DNA from: Allobosea sp. | Lineage (GTDB): Bacteria; Pseudomonadota; Alphaproteobacteria; Rhizobiales; Beijerinckiaceae | Length of the DNA: 64,000 bases | Direction of reading: 5' to 3' | Assembly: GCF_017308015.1 (NCBI RefSeq) | Contig: NZ_JAFKFW010000010.1 | Location: forward strand, 62,001 to 126,000 | Shown: piece by piece, positions 35,434 to 44,488 of the stretch | How positions within the stretch are numbered: the first letter of the stretch is position 1 | How the letters are laid out: each line of letters starts with the position of its first letter | Program-made: the position numbers and the translations under genes | The notes under the pieces: model-generated | What the model was told of the DNA's origin: nothing | The model's database searches: none | What the model saw: only the letters and a program-made list of their open reading frames with translations

Positions 35434-35949
35434 TCAGACGCCGGGGGCGCCGCCGGCGCCGTCCAGCACCGTGACCGAGCGGCGGTTCTGCGACCAGCAG
35501 GAGATGTCGTTGCAGACCGCGACCGGGCGCTCCTTGCCGTAGGAGATGGTGCGCATGCGGTTGGCAGCGATGCCGCGCGAGGCCAGATAGTCGCGCACGG
35601 TCTGGCCGCGGCGGGCGCCGAGCGAATAGTTGTACTCGCGGGTGCCGCGCTCGTCGGCATGGCCTTCGACGGTGAAGGTATAGCGCGGATAGCGCTGCAG
35701 CCAGCCGGCCTGCTTGTCGAGGGTCGCGACGGCGGTCGAGGTCAGGTCAGTCGAGTCGGTCTCGAAGAAGACGCGGTCGCCCACGTTGACGACGAAGTCC
35801 TGTGCGCTGCCTGGCGTCGCGGCACCGCCGGCGCCGAAGCCCGAGGCATCCGCGTTCTGGTCCTTGGCGCAAGCGCCGAGCGCGAGCGTGGCGGCGATGG
35901 CGGCGGCGAAACGGACGGCACGGCTGCCGGGAACGAGAGTGGTCAACAT
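35434..35949 (-). CDS. pal: Peptidoglycan-associated lipoprotein Pal
   Basis: 171 residues from the ATG at 35949 (GGAG seven bases upstream). Signal with lipobox LGAC, Cys27 lipidated. C-terminal OmpA-like domain with VFFETDSTDLTSTAVATLDKQ, VEGHADERGTREYN and GYGKERP-like ISYGKERP; this binds peptidoglycan and TolB. Pal is the outer-membrane end of the Tol-Pal complex, but here it is 2.4 kb from tolB, with four opposite-strand genes between. Confidence 0.95.
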   Translation of the reverse strand: MLTTLVPGSRAVRFAAAIAATLALGACAKDQNADASGFGAGGAATPGSAQDFVVNVGDRVFFETDSTDLTSTAVATLDKQAGWLQRYPRYTFTVEGHADERGTREYNYSLGARRGQTVRDYLASRGIAANRMRTISYGKERPVAVCNDISCWSQNRRSVTVLDGAGGAPGV

Positions 35950-36300
35950 GGCTGGACTCCGGGGCAATCGAATTCATGTGGCGGCGCGCTTCGACGAGGC
36001 GTCGCGATACCTCATCAATGAACCGTCAACCTAAACGAGACCTTGCCAAATCAGGGCGAAGTGGCGGCATTGCGGCTTATGGTTAACCAAGTATGGCAAA
36101 AAGCGCTTCCAGCCTCGTCTGTTGCTTCGCGGGCACAGCGATAGCCGGTGCCTTGACGGAAATGCTCCCCGCCGGCGGTCTCGGGCGCCGGCGATCAAGG
36201 CGCTCATGCTTCCCGGCCAACAGATACGGCCTCTCGGGTTGACGAAATCATAGCTGAGTGGTTATTGAATAATTCATAGCCATTCGGTTATGGGTTTTTG
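35950..36300. other. Divergent intergenic region, pal / arsR
   Basis: 351 bases without a gene. Contains the pal promoter (leftward) and the arsR control region (rightward, see the repeats at 36249-36291). Middle part is GC-rich with no clear ORF. A single TTAACC half-site near 36083 is not enough to call a CtrA box. Confidence 0.5.
36239..36291 (+). promoter_or_regulatory. arsR promoter/operator with paired 17-base direct repeats
   Basis: CATAGCTGAGTGGTTAT (36249-36265) and CATAGCCATTCGGTTAT (36275-36291) are direct repeats 26 bases apart, conserved at both ends (CATAGC and GGTTAT). A possible -35 is TTGACG (36239-36244) with TATTGA (36263-36268) as -10. The second copy ends nine bases before the arsR ATG, as for an autoregulatory operator. 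The repeats lie in an AT-rich patch in an otherwise GC-rich region. Confidence 0.55.
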
Positions 36301-36624
36301 ATGTCCGATACGCATGATCAGCTCTTCAAGACGCTCGCCGATCCGACCCGGCGGGGCATTTTCGAGCGCCTGTGCAGCCAGGGCGAGCAGACGGTCGCGG
36401 CGCTGACGGCGCAGGCTGGCGTGTCGCAACCGGCCGTCTCCAAGCATCTGGCCGTGCTGAAGCAGGCCGGGCTGGTGCGGGACCGCCATCAGGGCCGCCA
36501 GACGCACTACAGCGCGCAGCTCGCTGCGCTGGCGCCTTTGGCTGACTGGACGAACCGCATGGCCGGATACTGGGAAAACCGGTTCGACGATCTCGAAGAT
36601 CTGCTCAAGAGGATGGACCAATGA
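36301..36624 (+). CDS. ArsR-family transcriptional regulator
   Basis: 107 residues. Winged helix-turn-helix: LFKTLADPTRRGIFERLC, then LTAQAGVSQPAVSKHLAVLKQAGLVRDRHQGRQTHYSA, where the recognition helix is QPAVSKHLAVLK. No metal-binding Cys pair is visible, so it is probably of the non-metal type that partners with SRPBCC/AHSA1 proteins. Its stop overlaps the start of the AHSA1 gene by four bases. The repeat pair just upstream is a good candidate operator. Likely a repressor of its own operon. Confidence 0.92.
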   Translation: MSDTHDQLFKTLADPTRRGIFERLCSQGEQTVAALTAQAGVSQPAVSKHLAVLKQAGLVRDRHQGRQTHYSAQLAALAPLADWTNRMAGYWENRFDDLEDLLKRMDQ

Positions 36625-37040
36625 CCGAAACACGCTCCGTCATCGTCGAGCGCGAGATGCCGCATCCGCCGGAAAAGCTCTGGCGGGCGCTGACGCAATC
36701 TCACCTGATCGCGGAATGGCTGATGAAGAACGACTTCGTGCCGGCGGTCGGCCACCGCTTCAACCTGCGCGGCGACTGGGGCGGCGTGCTCGATTGCGAG
36801 GTGCTGGCGGTCGAGCCGAACAGGTCGCTCTCCTATAGCTGGGACTTCGCGCATGACGATCCGGCCTATGCCCTGAAGAGCGTGGTGACCTTCACGCTCA
36901 CGCCTTCGGCGAAGGGTACGCATCTGCGCATGGAGCAGGTCGGCTTCCGGCCGGAGCAGAAGCAGGCCTTCGGTGGCGCCAAGGCCGGCTGGCAGCAGTT
37001 CTTCGCCAAGCTGGAAGAGGTTGCGGCGCGTGCCGATTGA
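36621..37040 (+). CDS. SRPBCC/AHSA1-domain protein
   Basis: 139 residues. VEREMPHPPEKLWRALTQSHLIAEWLMKNDFVPAVGHRF is the opening of the activator-of-Hsp90-ATPase-like (AHSA1) branch of the START/SRPBCC fold. The fold has a hydrophobic pocket for a small ligand; function in bacteria is mostly unknown. Translationally coupled to arsR (ATGA overlap), a very common pairing, so it is probably the regulated output of that operon. Confidence 0.9.
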   Translation: MTETRSVIVEREMPHPPEKLWRALTQSHLIAEWLMKNDFVPAVGHRFNLRGDWGGVLDCEVLAVEPNRSLSYSWDFAHDDPAYALKSVVTFTLTPSAKGTHLRMEQVGFRPEQKQAFGGAKAGWQQFFAKLEEVAARAD

Positions 37041-37082
37041 GGCGGCGCCTCTTCTCCTGCCCCGTGATCAAAGGAGCTTTCC

Positions 37083-37322
37083 TTGACCTGGAATACCGCA
37101 ATCCGACAGGGCCATCGCTGGCTGTCGATCATCTTCACGGCGACAGTCCTCGCGAACTTCATCGCGATGGCGCGTGGCGAACCGCCGGCCTGGATCGTCT
37201 ATTCGCCCTTGCTGCCGCTTTTCCTGCTGCTGTTCAGCGGGCTCTATCTGTTCGCGTTGCCCTATGCCGCCAAGCGGCGCGCCCGGCGACAGGCGGAAGC
37301 GAACGTCCAGCTTTCCGGCTGA
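37083..37322 (+). CDS. Small two-helix membrane protein
   Basis: 79 residues from a TTG at 37083, preceded by AAAGGAG at a good distance (no ATG is available). Two membrane helices, about 14-30 (WLSIIFTATVLANFIAMA) and 37-60 (IVYSPLLPLFLLLFSGLYLF), then a basic tail. Third member of the arsR-AHSA1 operon by spacing. No family name; I recall similar short membrane proteins following arsR/AHSA1 pairs. Function unknown. Confidence 0.75.
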   Translation: MTWNTAIRQGHRWLSIIFTATVLANFIAMARGEPPAWIVYSPLLPLFLLLFSGLYLFALPYAAKRRARRQAEANVQLSG

Positions 37323-37448
37323 GCGCGAAAGAATTGCGCAAACGGGGCGTGGAATTGCAGCGCAACTTTCGCGCGCGCCGGTCTACCGTGTGGGCTTGCG
37401 ATCCGATGCCTGCGTCGGTTTGCCTTCCTGTCCCGAGCGGAGATCGCG

Positions 37449-38249
37449 ATGGCCCATTCCCTCAAATCCGGCGCTGCGAGCGTGACGCCCCTTCGCGGCC
37501 CGAACCAGCCCGCTCTCGATTCCGATATCGTCTGGGAAGCGCGCCGCGATCTCGCCGCGACGTTCCGGATGGCGGCGCGCTACGGTTTCGAGGAGGGTAT
37601 CTGCAATCACTTCTCGGCGCTGGTGCCGGGCTATGACGACCTGTTCATCGTCAATCCCTATGGCTGGGCCTTCCGCGAGCTGACGGCCTCGAAGCTCCTG
37701 ATCTGCGACTTCCACGGCAATGTCGTCTCGGGTGAGGGGCAGCCGGAGGCGACCGCCTTCTACATCCATGCCCGGATTCACAAGAACATCCCGCGTGCCA
37801 AGGTCGCCTTCCACACGCATATGCCCTACGCGACCGCGCTCTCGATGACGGAGGGCGCGCCGCTGGTCTTCGCCGGGCAGACGGCACTCAAGTTCTATGG
37901 TCGCACAGCAGTCGACAGCGACTATAACGGGCTGGCACTGGACGAGCGCGAGGGCGACCGGATCGCCGCCGCGATCGGCGATGCCGATATCGTCTTCATG
38001 AAGCATCACGGCGTGATGGTGCTCGGACCGAATATCGCCGAGGCCTGGGACGATCTCTACTATCTGGAGCGGGCCTGCGAGGTGCAGGCGCTGGCGCTCG
38101 CGACGGGGCGAGAGGTCAAGCCGGTCAAGCCGGAGATCGCGGAAGCGGCCTATCGCCAGATGCGCGAGGGCGATCCGGAATCGGCGCGCCTGCACCTGGC
38201 CTCGATTCGTCGGCAGCTCGATACGGAGGAGCCAGTCTATCGCGATTGA
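37449..38249 (+). CDS. Class II aldolase/adducin-domain protein
   Basis: 266 residues. GICNHFSALVPGYDDLFIVNPYGWAF, then zinc-ligand HTHMPYATALSMTEG and HHGVMVLG, matching the class II aldolase/adducin family (fuculose- or rhamnulose-phosphate aldolase relatives). The metal-binding His triad is present (HTH plus the HH later), but the substrate is unknown; many family members are non-sugar decarboxylases or lyases. It has GGAG before the ATG, is on the same strand as the arsR operon after 126 bases, and converges on tolB. Confidence 0.9.
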   Translation: MAHSLKSGAASVTPLRGPNQPALDSDIVWEARRDLAATFRMAARYGFEEGICNHFSALVPGYDDLFIVNPYGWAFRELTASKLLICDFHGNVVSGEGQPEATAFYIHARIHKNIPRAKVAFHTHMPYATALSMTEGAPLVFAGQTALKFYGRTAVDSDYNGLALDEREGDRIAAAIGDADIVFMKHHGVMVLGPNIAEAWDDLYYLERACEVQALALATGREVKPVKPEIAEAAYRQMREGDPESARLHLASIRRQLDTEEPVYRD

Positions 38250-38266
38250 GCGGGCGCGCAAAAGCC

Positions 38267-38299
38267 AGGAAGCCGCCCGACATTGCCGGGCGGCTTCCT
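38267..38299 (-). terminator. Hairpin terminator for tolB
   Basis: 13-bp perfect stem AGGAAGCCGCCCG (38267-38279) with CGGGCGGCTTCCT (38287-38299). On the - strand it is followed by GGCTTTTGC; on + there is no T-run, so it mainly serves tolB. Confidence 0.7.
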
Positions 38300-38327
38300 G
38301 AAAGGTCTGCTGACGACGCCTCGCGCT

Positions 38328-39665
38328 TCAGCGCTGGCCGCTGAGCAAGGGCGACCATGTGGGGTCGGAGGCGAAGGCCGGGGTCGGCACAGGCACTTCG
38401 ACGCGGCCGGTGATGTCGACCATGTAGAGCTTGCCACCGGACTGGCCGCCGGGATCGCGAAAGAACATGATGTACTGGCCGTTCGGCGCCCAGTTCGGGG
38501 CCTCGTTGTGGAAGCCCTCGGTCAGGATGCGCTCGCCCGAGCCGTCCGGCCGCATCACGCCGATGGCGAAGCCGCCGCCGCCCTGGCGGGTGAAGGCGAT
38601 GAGGTCCCCACGCGGCGACCATGAGGGCTGCGAATAGCGGCCCTGGCCGAAGGAGATGCGCTGGCCCTCGCCGCCGCCGGCGGGCATCACGTAAAGCTGC
38701 TGCTGACCGCCGCGGTCGCTCTCGAAGACGATGCGCGAGCCGTCGGGCGCATAGGAGGGCGAGGTGTCGATCGCGGCCGTCGAGGTCAGGCGCGTGGTCG
38801 AGCGCGAGCCGATGTCGATGGCGTAGAGATTGGCGTTGCCGCCTTGCTGGAGAGAGAGCACCACGCGCTGGCCGTTCGGCGCGAAGCGCGGGCTCGAGCT
38901 CATGTCCGGGAAGTTGCCGACGATCTGGCGCTGGCCGGTCTCGATGTTCAGCACCTGTACGCGCGGCTGCTCGCCCTGGCGCTGGGTCATGAAGGTGACA
39001 TCCTGCGAGACAGGCGAATAGCGCGGCGTCACCACCGAGACATCGCCATTGGTGAGGTAGCGCACGTTGGCGCCGTCCTGGTCCATGATGGCGAGACGCT
39101 TGCGGCGCGTTTCCTTCGGGCCGGATTCATCCACGAAGACGACGCGTGTGTCGAAGAAGCCGCCGAGCCCGGTGATCTTCGAGAAGATCGCATCCGAGAT
39201 GATGTGGCCGACGCGGCGGTTGTTGCTGGGGTCGGTGAAATATTGCTGGCCGTCCGTCTGGGTGCCGGTCGCGACGTCCCAGAGCCGGAACTCAGCCCGG
39301 ATGCGTCCGGCTTCGCGCGAGACGCGGCCGGTGACGAGGGCCTGCACGCCAGCCGCCTGCCAGGCCTGGAACTGAGGTGCGGCATCGAAGGGCGGGTTCT
39401 TCTCGGGGTGCCGGGCCTTGTCGATCGGCGTGAAGTAGCCACAGCGCTTCAGGTTGTTGGCGATGACGCCGGAGACGAGCACCCCGCCTTCCCCACCGAA
39501 ATCGGCGATGGCGATCGGCATCGGCTGGAAGGCGCCGCCGGTCAGGTTGATGACGAGCTCGGCCTTGGCGGCAGCGGGCACGAGCAGCGCCGCGCCCGCG
39601 GTCGTGAGGAGCCGGCGGCGCGTTGGTGTGGCCGCGAGGAAGGTGAGGGGGCTGTTGTCGATCAT
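38328..39665 (-). CDS. tolB: Tol-Pal periplasmic protein TolB
   Basis: 445 residues from the ATG at 39665, five bases after tolA. N-terminal D1 domain then a six-bladed beta-propeller: repeated units such as [35 protein letters not shown] and [16 protein letters not shown]. TolB binds Pal and TolA in the periplasm. The signal sequence contains [14 protein letters not shown], which resembles a twin-arginine signal more than the usual Sec signal of TolB. Pal, normally next, is displaced. Confidence 0.96.
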   Translation of the reverse strand: MIDNSPLTFLAATPTRRRLLTTAGAALLVPAAAKAELVINLTGGAFQPMPIAIADFGGEGGVLVSGVIANNLKRCGYFTPIDKARHPEKNPPFDAAPQFQAWQAAGVQALVTGRVSREAGRIRAEFRLWDVATGTQTDGQQYFTDPSNNRRVGHIISDAIFSKITGLGGFFDTRVVFVDESGPKETRRKRLAIMDQDGANVRYLTNGDVSVVTPRYSPVSQDVTFMTQRQGEQPRVQVLNIETGQRQIVGNFPDMSSSPRFAPNGQRVVLSLQQGGNANLYAIDIGSRSTTRLTSTAAIDTSPSYAPDGSRIVFESDRGGQQQLYVMPAGGGEGQRISFGQGRYSQPSWSPRGDLIAFTRQGGGGFAIGVMRPDGSGERILTEGFHNEAPNWAPNGQYIMFFRDPGGQSGGKLYMVDITGRVEVPVPTPAFASDPTWSPLLSGQR

Positions 39666-39670
39666 CGGGG

Positions 39671-40873
39671 TCACATGACGTCCCTGGCGTCGAAATTGAC
39701 GACGACATCGCGCCAGTCGTCGTAATAGGAGGCGAATTGAGCCGGGATGCGCAAGGGTGCGCAGCGGCGGGTGGCGGTCAGCGCCGAATCGGCAGCGACC
39801 CGGAAGAGCGGATCCGCGGAGGAGTTGATCACGCCGGGCTGGCCGATGAGCGAGCCGTCGGTGTTCAGCTTCATCCGCACGGACGGCACGACATTGCTGC
39901 TGCCATGGGCGTTGGCGAGCGCGATCGGCACGTTCCAGCACTTCAGGAGTTGCTCCTGGATGATGCCGATGAGCTGAGACCTCAGCGAAGGACTGAGCTT
40001 CTGCGAGGTGCCGCGTTCGGTGCCGAGCGAGGCGGTGCGGTTCACCTGCGGTGCCGAGGAGCCGGACGACTGCGCCTTCTCCTTGGACTGCAGCAGCTTG
40101 GCGATGTCGTTCGCGTTGAAGTTCTTGGCGACCTCCGCCTCCTTCTTCGCCTTGGCCTCGGCTTCCTGCTTGGCCTTGGCCTCGGCGGCGAGCTTCACCT
40201 TCTGCTCGGCCTTCGCCTTGGCGGCAGCTTCGGCCTTTTCCTTCGCGGCCTTCTCGGCTTCTGCCTTGGCGAGCGCCTCGGCCTTGGCCTTCGCGTCGGC
40301 GGCGCGCTTGGCGGCCTGGGCGTCGGCTTCCGCCTTGGCCTTGGCTGCGGCCTTCGCTTCTTCCTCCGCCTTCTTCGCCTTGGAGGCGAGTTCGGCCTCC
40401 TCGGCGAGCCTGGCCTGTTCCTCGCGCTTCTGCTCGGCCTCGCGGGCGGCTGCGGCCTCGCTCTTCTGCGGGGTCTGCTTGGCCGGCTCGGGCGGCTTGG
40501 CCTCGGGCTTCGGCTGCTCGACCGGGCGGGCCGGCGGCGGGGGCGTCGTCGCGTTGTTCTCGGCAGTCTTCAACTCGGGCGGACGCGAGGGCGGGGCCGG
40601 CGCATCGGCCTTGGCCTCGCCGGCCTCCTTGCGCTCGACCATCTCGGACTGACGCTCGGCGCGCGGGGTCGGCTGCGCCTGAACCTTCTCGGCGCTGCGC
40701 TCGCCACGCGTCACCTGGTTCAACGCGCTGGGATCGACTACCTCGACGGCGATCGCCTCCTCGTTCTCCGGCAGCGGCGCAGGCGACGAGAACGCCAGCA
40801 GCCCCGCGACGAGGAACGTCACGTGGCCGAGCGCCGACACCAGCATGCCAGGTTCGGAGGTCGAAAGCTTCAC
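39671..40873 (-). CDS. tolA: Tol-Pal envelope protein TolA
   Basis: 400 residues: one N-terminal transmembrane helix (about 10-28), a very long Ala/Lys/Glu-rich helical domain (about 150-290, many AKAEA- and KAEEE-type repeats) and a C-terminal globular domain III ([20 protein letters not shown], then [17 protein letters not shown]). Connects TolQ/TolR in the inner membrane to Pal in the outer. Linker is longer and more proline-rich than in enterobacteria. Gap to tolR is 28 bases, to tolB five. Confidence 0.94.
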   Translation of the reverse strand: MKLSTSEPGMLVSALGHVTFLVAGLLAFSSPAPLPENEEAIAVEVVDPSALNQVTRGERSAEKVQAQPTPRAERQSEMVERKEAGEAKADAPAPPSRPPELKTAENNATTPPPPARPVEQPKPEAKPPEPAKQTPQKSEAAAAREAEQKREEQARLAEEAELASKAKKAEEEAKAAAKAKAEADAQAAKRAADAKAKAEALAKAEAEKAAKEKAEAAAKAKAEQKVKLAAEAKAKQEAEAKAKKEAEVAKNFNANDIAKLLQSKEKAQSSGSSAPQVNRTASLGTERGTSQKLSPSLRSQLIGIIQEQLLKCWNVPIALANAHGSSNVVPSVRMKLNTDGSLIGQPGVINSSADPLFRVAADSALTATRRCAPLRIPAQFASYYDDWRDVVVNFDARDVM

Positions 40874-40901
40874 GCCCTTAACGTCCTTACTCTCACGATC
40901 C

Positions 40902-41354
40902 TCAGCGGCTCGCCGGCTCGGTGACGAGCGCGACCCGCTTGAAGCCGGCGGCGGTGATGGTCGACATCACCGAGGCGACGCGGCCGTAATCCACCTGCCT
41001 GTCGCCGCGAACATAGATGCGCTCGTCGAAGCCCTGCTTCGCCAGGCCCTGGAGCCTGGCGACGAGGTCGGGCTCGAGCGTCGGCTCGTCCTGCAGGAAG
41101 ATCTGGCCTTTGCTGTCGATGGCGATGGTCAAGGGCTTCTGGTCGACATTGATCGGCTTGGCGCCGGTCTGCGGCAGGTCGAGCGGGACGCCGGTCGCGA
41201 TCAGCGGCGCGGCGACCATGAAGATGATGAGCAACACCAGCATGACGTCGATGAACGGCGTCATGTTGATCTCGGCGATGGCGCCGTGACGGCGCCCGCG
41301 CCGGCCCCGGCGGCCGGAACCGCCCTTTGCGCCTGAAGCGGCTGACATACCCAT
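40902..41354 (-). CDS. tolR: Tol-Pal protein TolR (ExbD family)
   Basis: 150 residues with an unusually basic N-terminus, then a single membrane helix containing the conserved INMTPFIDVMLVLLIIFMVA with the essential Asp. Periplasmic domain ends TAAGFKRVALVTEP. Works with TolQ to use the proton gradient. Eleven bases downstream of tolQ. Confidence 0.96.
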   Translation of the reverse strand: MGMSAASGAKGGSGRRGRRGRRHGAIAEINMTPFIDVMLVLLIIFMVAAPLIATGVPLDLPQTGAKPINVDQKPLTIAIDSKGQIFLQDEPTLEPDLVARLQGLAKQGFDERIYVRGDRQVDYGRVASVMSTITAAGFKRVALVTEPASR

Positions 41355-41365
41355 CGCTCAGGCCC

Positions 41366-42076
<711 letters not shown>

Positions 42077-42413
42077 CCTGTCATCCTTCTCACCCAGGCG
42101 GTACGGCCGATGCTGGACGCTTCGAGGCGCCAGCCCCGGCCCAAACCCCGCCGCTCGCGTCGCGGGAGACCCACGCCGCCGCCCGATCCGCGATCCGGGG
42201 AAATGCCGTATCCCTCCAATCGCGCGTGAATCCGGCGAAAGATGGGCCGAAACGGGGTTTCCCACGGAACGCATGCTCCAGACCGAGTTAAGCATCCGGC
42301 AAGGTTAATGTCGGGTATACGTGGGCGACCGCGACATTCCGGAAACGAGTCGCAGACAGGCAAAGTCATGCTGGCGTCCGTTTCGCGCCGGTTCGGAGCG
42401 AGGGTGGCGTGCA
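42077..42413. other. Divergent intergenic region, tolQ / P-loop kinase
   Basis: 337 bases without a convincing gene, GC-rich except near the right end. Should contain the tolQ promoter (leftward) and the kinase promoter (rightward). Two TTAA motifs near 42279 and 42305 are spaced too far apart to be a CtrA box. Confidence 0.45.
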
Positions 42414-42950
42414 ATGAACCTCACGGGCGAGATCCTTATCCTGACCGGACCGCCAGGCTCCGGGAAAACGACCGCGGCTCAGGCGCTGGCCCGCGAACCG
42501 GGTTCCCCGAAGGTGCATCTCCATTCCGACGATTTCTGGCACGTCATCAAAAACGGAGCGATCGCTCCCTATCTGCCGGAAGCGCACGATCAGAACGCTG
42601 TCGTCGTCGACGTGCTGGCGCAGGCCGCCGCCGGTTATGCAAGCGGCGGGTACTTCGTCATTGTCGACGGCATCATAGGGCCGTGGTTCCTGGCCGCCTT
42701 CAGGCGCATCCAGGCGACCATCCATTATGTCGTTCTCCGTCCCGCTCTCGACGAAGCCATCCGGCGCTGCCGCGACCGTGGCGGGGACACGCTGACCGAT
42801 CCCGGCACGATCACGGAACTCCACAGACAGTTCTCGTCACTCGGCCTCCTCGAGCGCCACATCCTGCCGGTCGCCGCGCAGAGCCGTAAGGATACTCTCG
42901 ACGCAGTGGCCAAGGCCGTCCGCAGCGGAGATTTCCACCTGTCGCGTTGA
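42414..42950 (+). CDS. AAA-type P-loop kinase-like protein, unknown substrate
   Basis: 178 residues from the ATG at 42414 (AGGGTGG upstream). Walker A GPPGSGKT at residues 12-19; HLHSDDFWHVI (substrate-binding aspartates) and VDGIIGPWFL; then RCRDRGGDTLTDP with an arginine-rich lid. Resembles small-molecule kinases near chloramphenicol 3-O-phosphotransferase and gluconate kinase; no substrate can be assigned. Between ybgC and tolQ, an accessory insertion. Confidence 0.82.
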   Translation: MNLTGEILILTGPPGSGKTTAAQALAREPGSPKVHLHSDDFWHVIKNGAIAPYLPEAHDQNAVVVDVLAQAAAGYASGGYFVIVDGIIGPWFLAAFRRIQATIHYVVLRPALDEAIRRCRDRGGDTLTDPGTITELHRQFSSLGLLERHILPVAAQSRKDTLDAVAKAVRSGDFHLSR

Positions 42951-43222
42951 CAAGCTCGGGCGACAGACGCCTCTGTTCGGCGCGGTGCGATATCCGCTCG
43001 TCGTTAGGGCTGCGGCGCCACGTAGCGGCGGCCGGACCGGAAGAAGCCCGCCCGGGGCCGGGGCGGGCCTGGCTGATCGAACCAATGGTTCGGGCGGGGG
43101 CTTCTCCTGACGAAAAACTGGCTGAAACCTTCTCCGAAAAGCTCTACGACTGCTGTTGCGGCCAGCATCCGCATCAAGATGCAGAAGTGAAACGGGTTGC
43201 TTTCTGAACGGAGAGGTTTCCC

Positions 43223-43804
43223 ATGTCGAAGCGTATCGGTCTGATCGTCGCCATTTCAATCGCGGCAGGCGTGGCGGGTTGCGCCACCACCCCCGAGATC
43301 ACCACCCAAACCGTGATCGTCGCCGGGGTCGGCCCCGTCGATATCGAACGCCTCAATGTCCGGGTCGTCTCGGTCGACCGGCCCAATCGGTCCGTCATCG
43401 TCGAGCAGCGCGGCCATACTTGGCTCGTCGATGTTCCGCCTGTCTTCGGCAACCTCGAAAATGTCCGCGAAGGCGACATGGTCGATATCAGCCGCGTCGA
43501 AGGCGTCGTCGTCGAGGTTCGGCCGAGCCGGCGTGGCTCCCGGCCCGGAATCACCTACACCGAAGCGGCGAGCACGCCAGCCTTCCAGGGCGTTCCGGAG
43601 CGGTTCGTCACGCGATCCCTGACGCTGACCGCGCGCTTCGAGCGTTTCGATGCGGCCAACAGCACTGTCAGCTATGTGGGACCGCTGGGGCCCCGCACGC
43701 TTACCGTCGCCGACCCGGCTGTGAAGGAACGGTTGAGGCGGTTCAAACGCGGGGACATGGTCGACCTCACCTTCGAAGAGGCCTTCTATATCGCCCTGCG
43801 GTAA
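43223..43804 (+). CDS. Lipoprotein with duplicated domain, unknown function
   Basis: 193 residues. Lipoprotein signal with lipobox VAGC (Cys20). The mature part seems to be two copies of one beta-rich module: first VVSVDRPNRSVIVEQRG...NVREGDMVDI (residues about 47-90), second FERFDAANSTVSYVGPLGP...RFKRGDMVDLTF (about 140-188). Both end in (R/K)xGDMVD. Probable envelope lipoprotein; I know no named family. Preceded by GGAGAGG. Isolated between the kinase and the divergent DUF2852 gene. Confidence 0.8.
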   Translation: MSKRIGLIVAISIAAGVAGCATTPEITTQTVIVAGVGPVDIERLNVRVVSVDRPNRSVIVEQRGHTWLVDVPPVFGNLENVREGDMVDISRVEGVVVEVRPSRRGSRPGITYTEAASTPAFQGVPERFVTRSLTLTARFERFDAANSTVSYVGPLGPRTLTVADPAVKERLRRFKRGDMVDLTFEEAFYIALR

Positions 43805-43879
43805 GGGCATCACCGGAACCCTGGCAACCCGGCTCGCGGGCGGCCAGGGTGACCCGCGCAGACAGCAGCCGAAACGGAA

Positions 43880-43908
43880 AGCCCGCCCCGGCGGTTGCGG
43901 GGCGGGCT
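43880..43908 (-). terminator. Hairpin terminator of the DUF2852 gene
   Basis: Stem AGCCCGCCCC (43880-43889) with GGGGCGGGCT (43899-43908), GC-rich. On - it is followed by TTCCGTTTCG. Moderate terminator; could also mark the end of the lipoprotein mRNA. Confidence 0.6.
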
Positions 43909-43936
43909 AGATCCAAGCCGGGCGGCAGCCGGTGCG

Positions 43937-44395
43937 TCAGGCCGCGTCGGGCTGGGCCGGAGGATTGGCCGGCGGGTTGTTGCGGCGCTCGGTCATGAAC
44001 TGATCGAACTCGGCCTTGTCGCGGGCCATGCGCAGGCGACCCAGGAAATCGTGGAATTCGCGCTGCTCATCCTCGAGCCGGCGCAGCGTCTCCGCGCGAT
44101 ATTCGTCGAAGGCGCGGTTGCCGCTGGAGGGGCCGCCGCGGCCCCAGCCGCCGAAGCCCCCGCCAAAGCCGCCTTCGCGGCCGGCCATGCGCTCGCGCAG
44201 GCGGTCCATCTTGCCCTGCAGACGGCTCATCCGGTGCTCGTACCGGTCTCCGGCATATCCACAACCCATGCGTCCACTCCAGAAAATAAAGGCCAGGGTC
44301 GCCAGACCCAGCGGCCAGAACAAGATGAAGCCGAGAACCGCGAAGGCGATCCAGGCACCCTTTCCATATTCGTCCAGCTTCTCGACGATCGGCAT
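43937..44395 (-). CDS. DUF2852 membrane protein
   Basis: 152 residues. One or two N-terminal membrane helices (GAWIAFAVLGFILFWPLGLATLAFIFW), then a glycine-rich linker (GGFGGGFGGWGRGG) and a charged helical C-terminus with RRLEDEQREFHDFLGRLRMARDKAEFDQFM, which is the DUF2852 hallmark. Function unknown. Just upstream lies a perfect palindrome and then a TetR gene reading in the same direction, so it is probably that regulator's target. Confidence 0.85.
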   Translation of the reverse strand: MPIVEKLDEYGKGAWIAFAVLGFILFWPLGLATLAFIFWSGRMGCGYAGDRYEHRMSRLQGKMDRLRERMAGREGGFGGGFGGWGRGGPSSGNRAFDEYRAETLRRLEDEQREFHDFLGRLRMARDKAEFDQFMTERRNNPPANPPAQPDAA

Positions 44396-44419
44396 TGCTC
44401 CCTCACTGGGCCAGCGTGA

Positions 44420-44438
44420 ATGTAAATCACATTTACAT
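44420..44438. promoter_or_regulatory. Perfect palindrome, likely TetR operator
   Basis: ATGTAAAT-CAC-ATTTACAT: 8-base arms around a 3-base spacer, 25 bases upstream of the DUF2852 start and just after the TetR stop. It is strongly AT-rich in a GC-rich region, as typical for TetR-family operators. Confidence 0.65.
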
Positions 44439-44488
44439 AGATGCGCTCGACCCTGCGGCTTGTCAAGAAGGCGGCCTGCGGAAAAGAA

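Noticed and set aside
36078-36090. TTAACC half-site upstream of pal as a CtrA box
   Set aside because: No second TTAA or TTAC lies at the required seven-base spacing.
43045-43068. GC-rich hairpin GCCCGCCC/GGGCGGGC as a terminator of the kinase gene
   Set aside because: No T-run follows on either strand; probably chance pairing in GC-rich DNA or a weak mRNA end.
42947-43207. An 86-codon frame starting at TTG after the kinase gene
   Set aside because: No ribosome binding site, overlaps the kinase stop, and the protein is a low-complexity mixture with no family.
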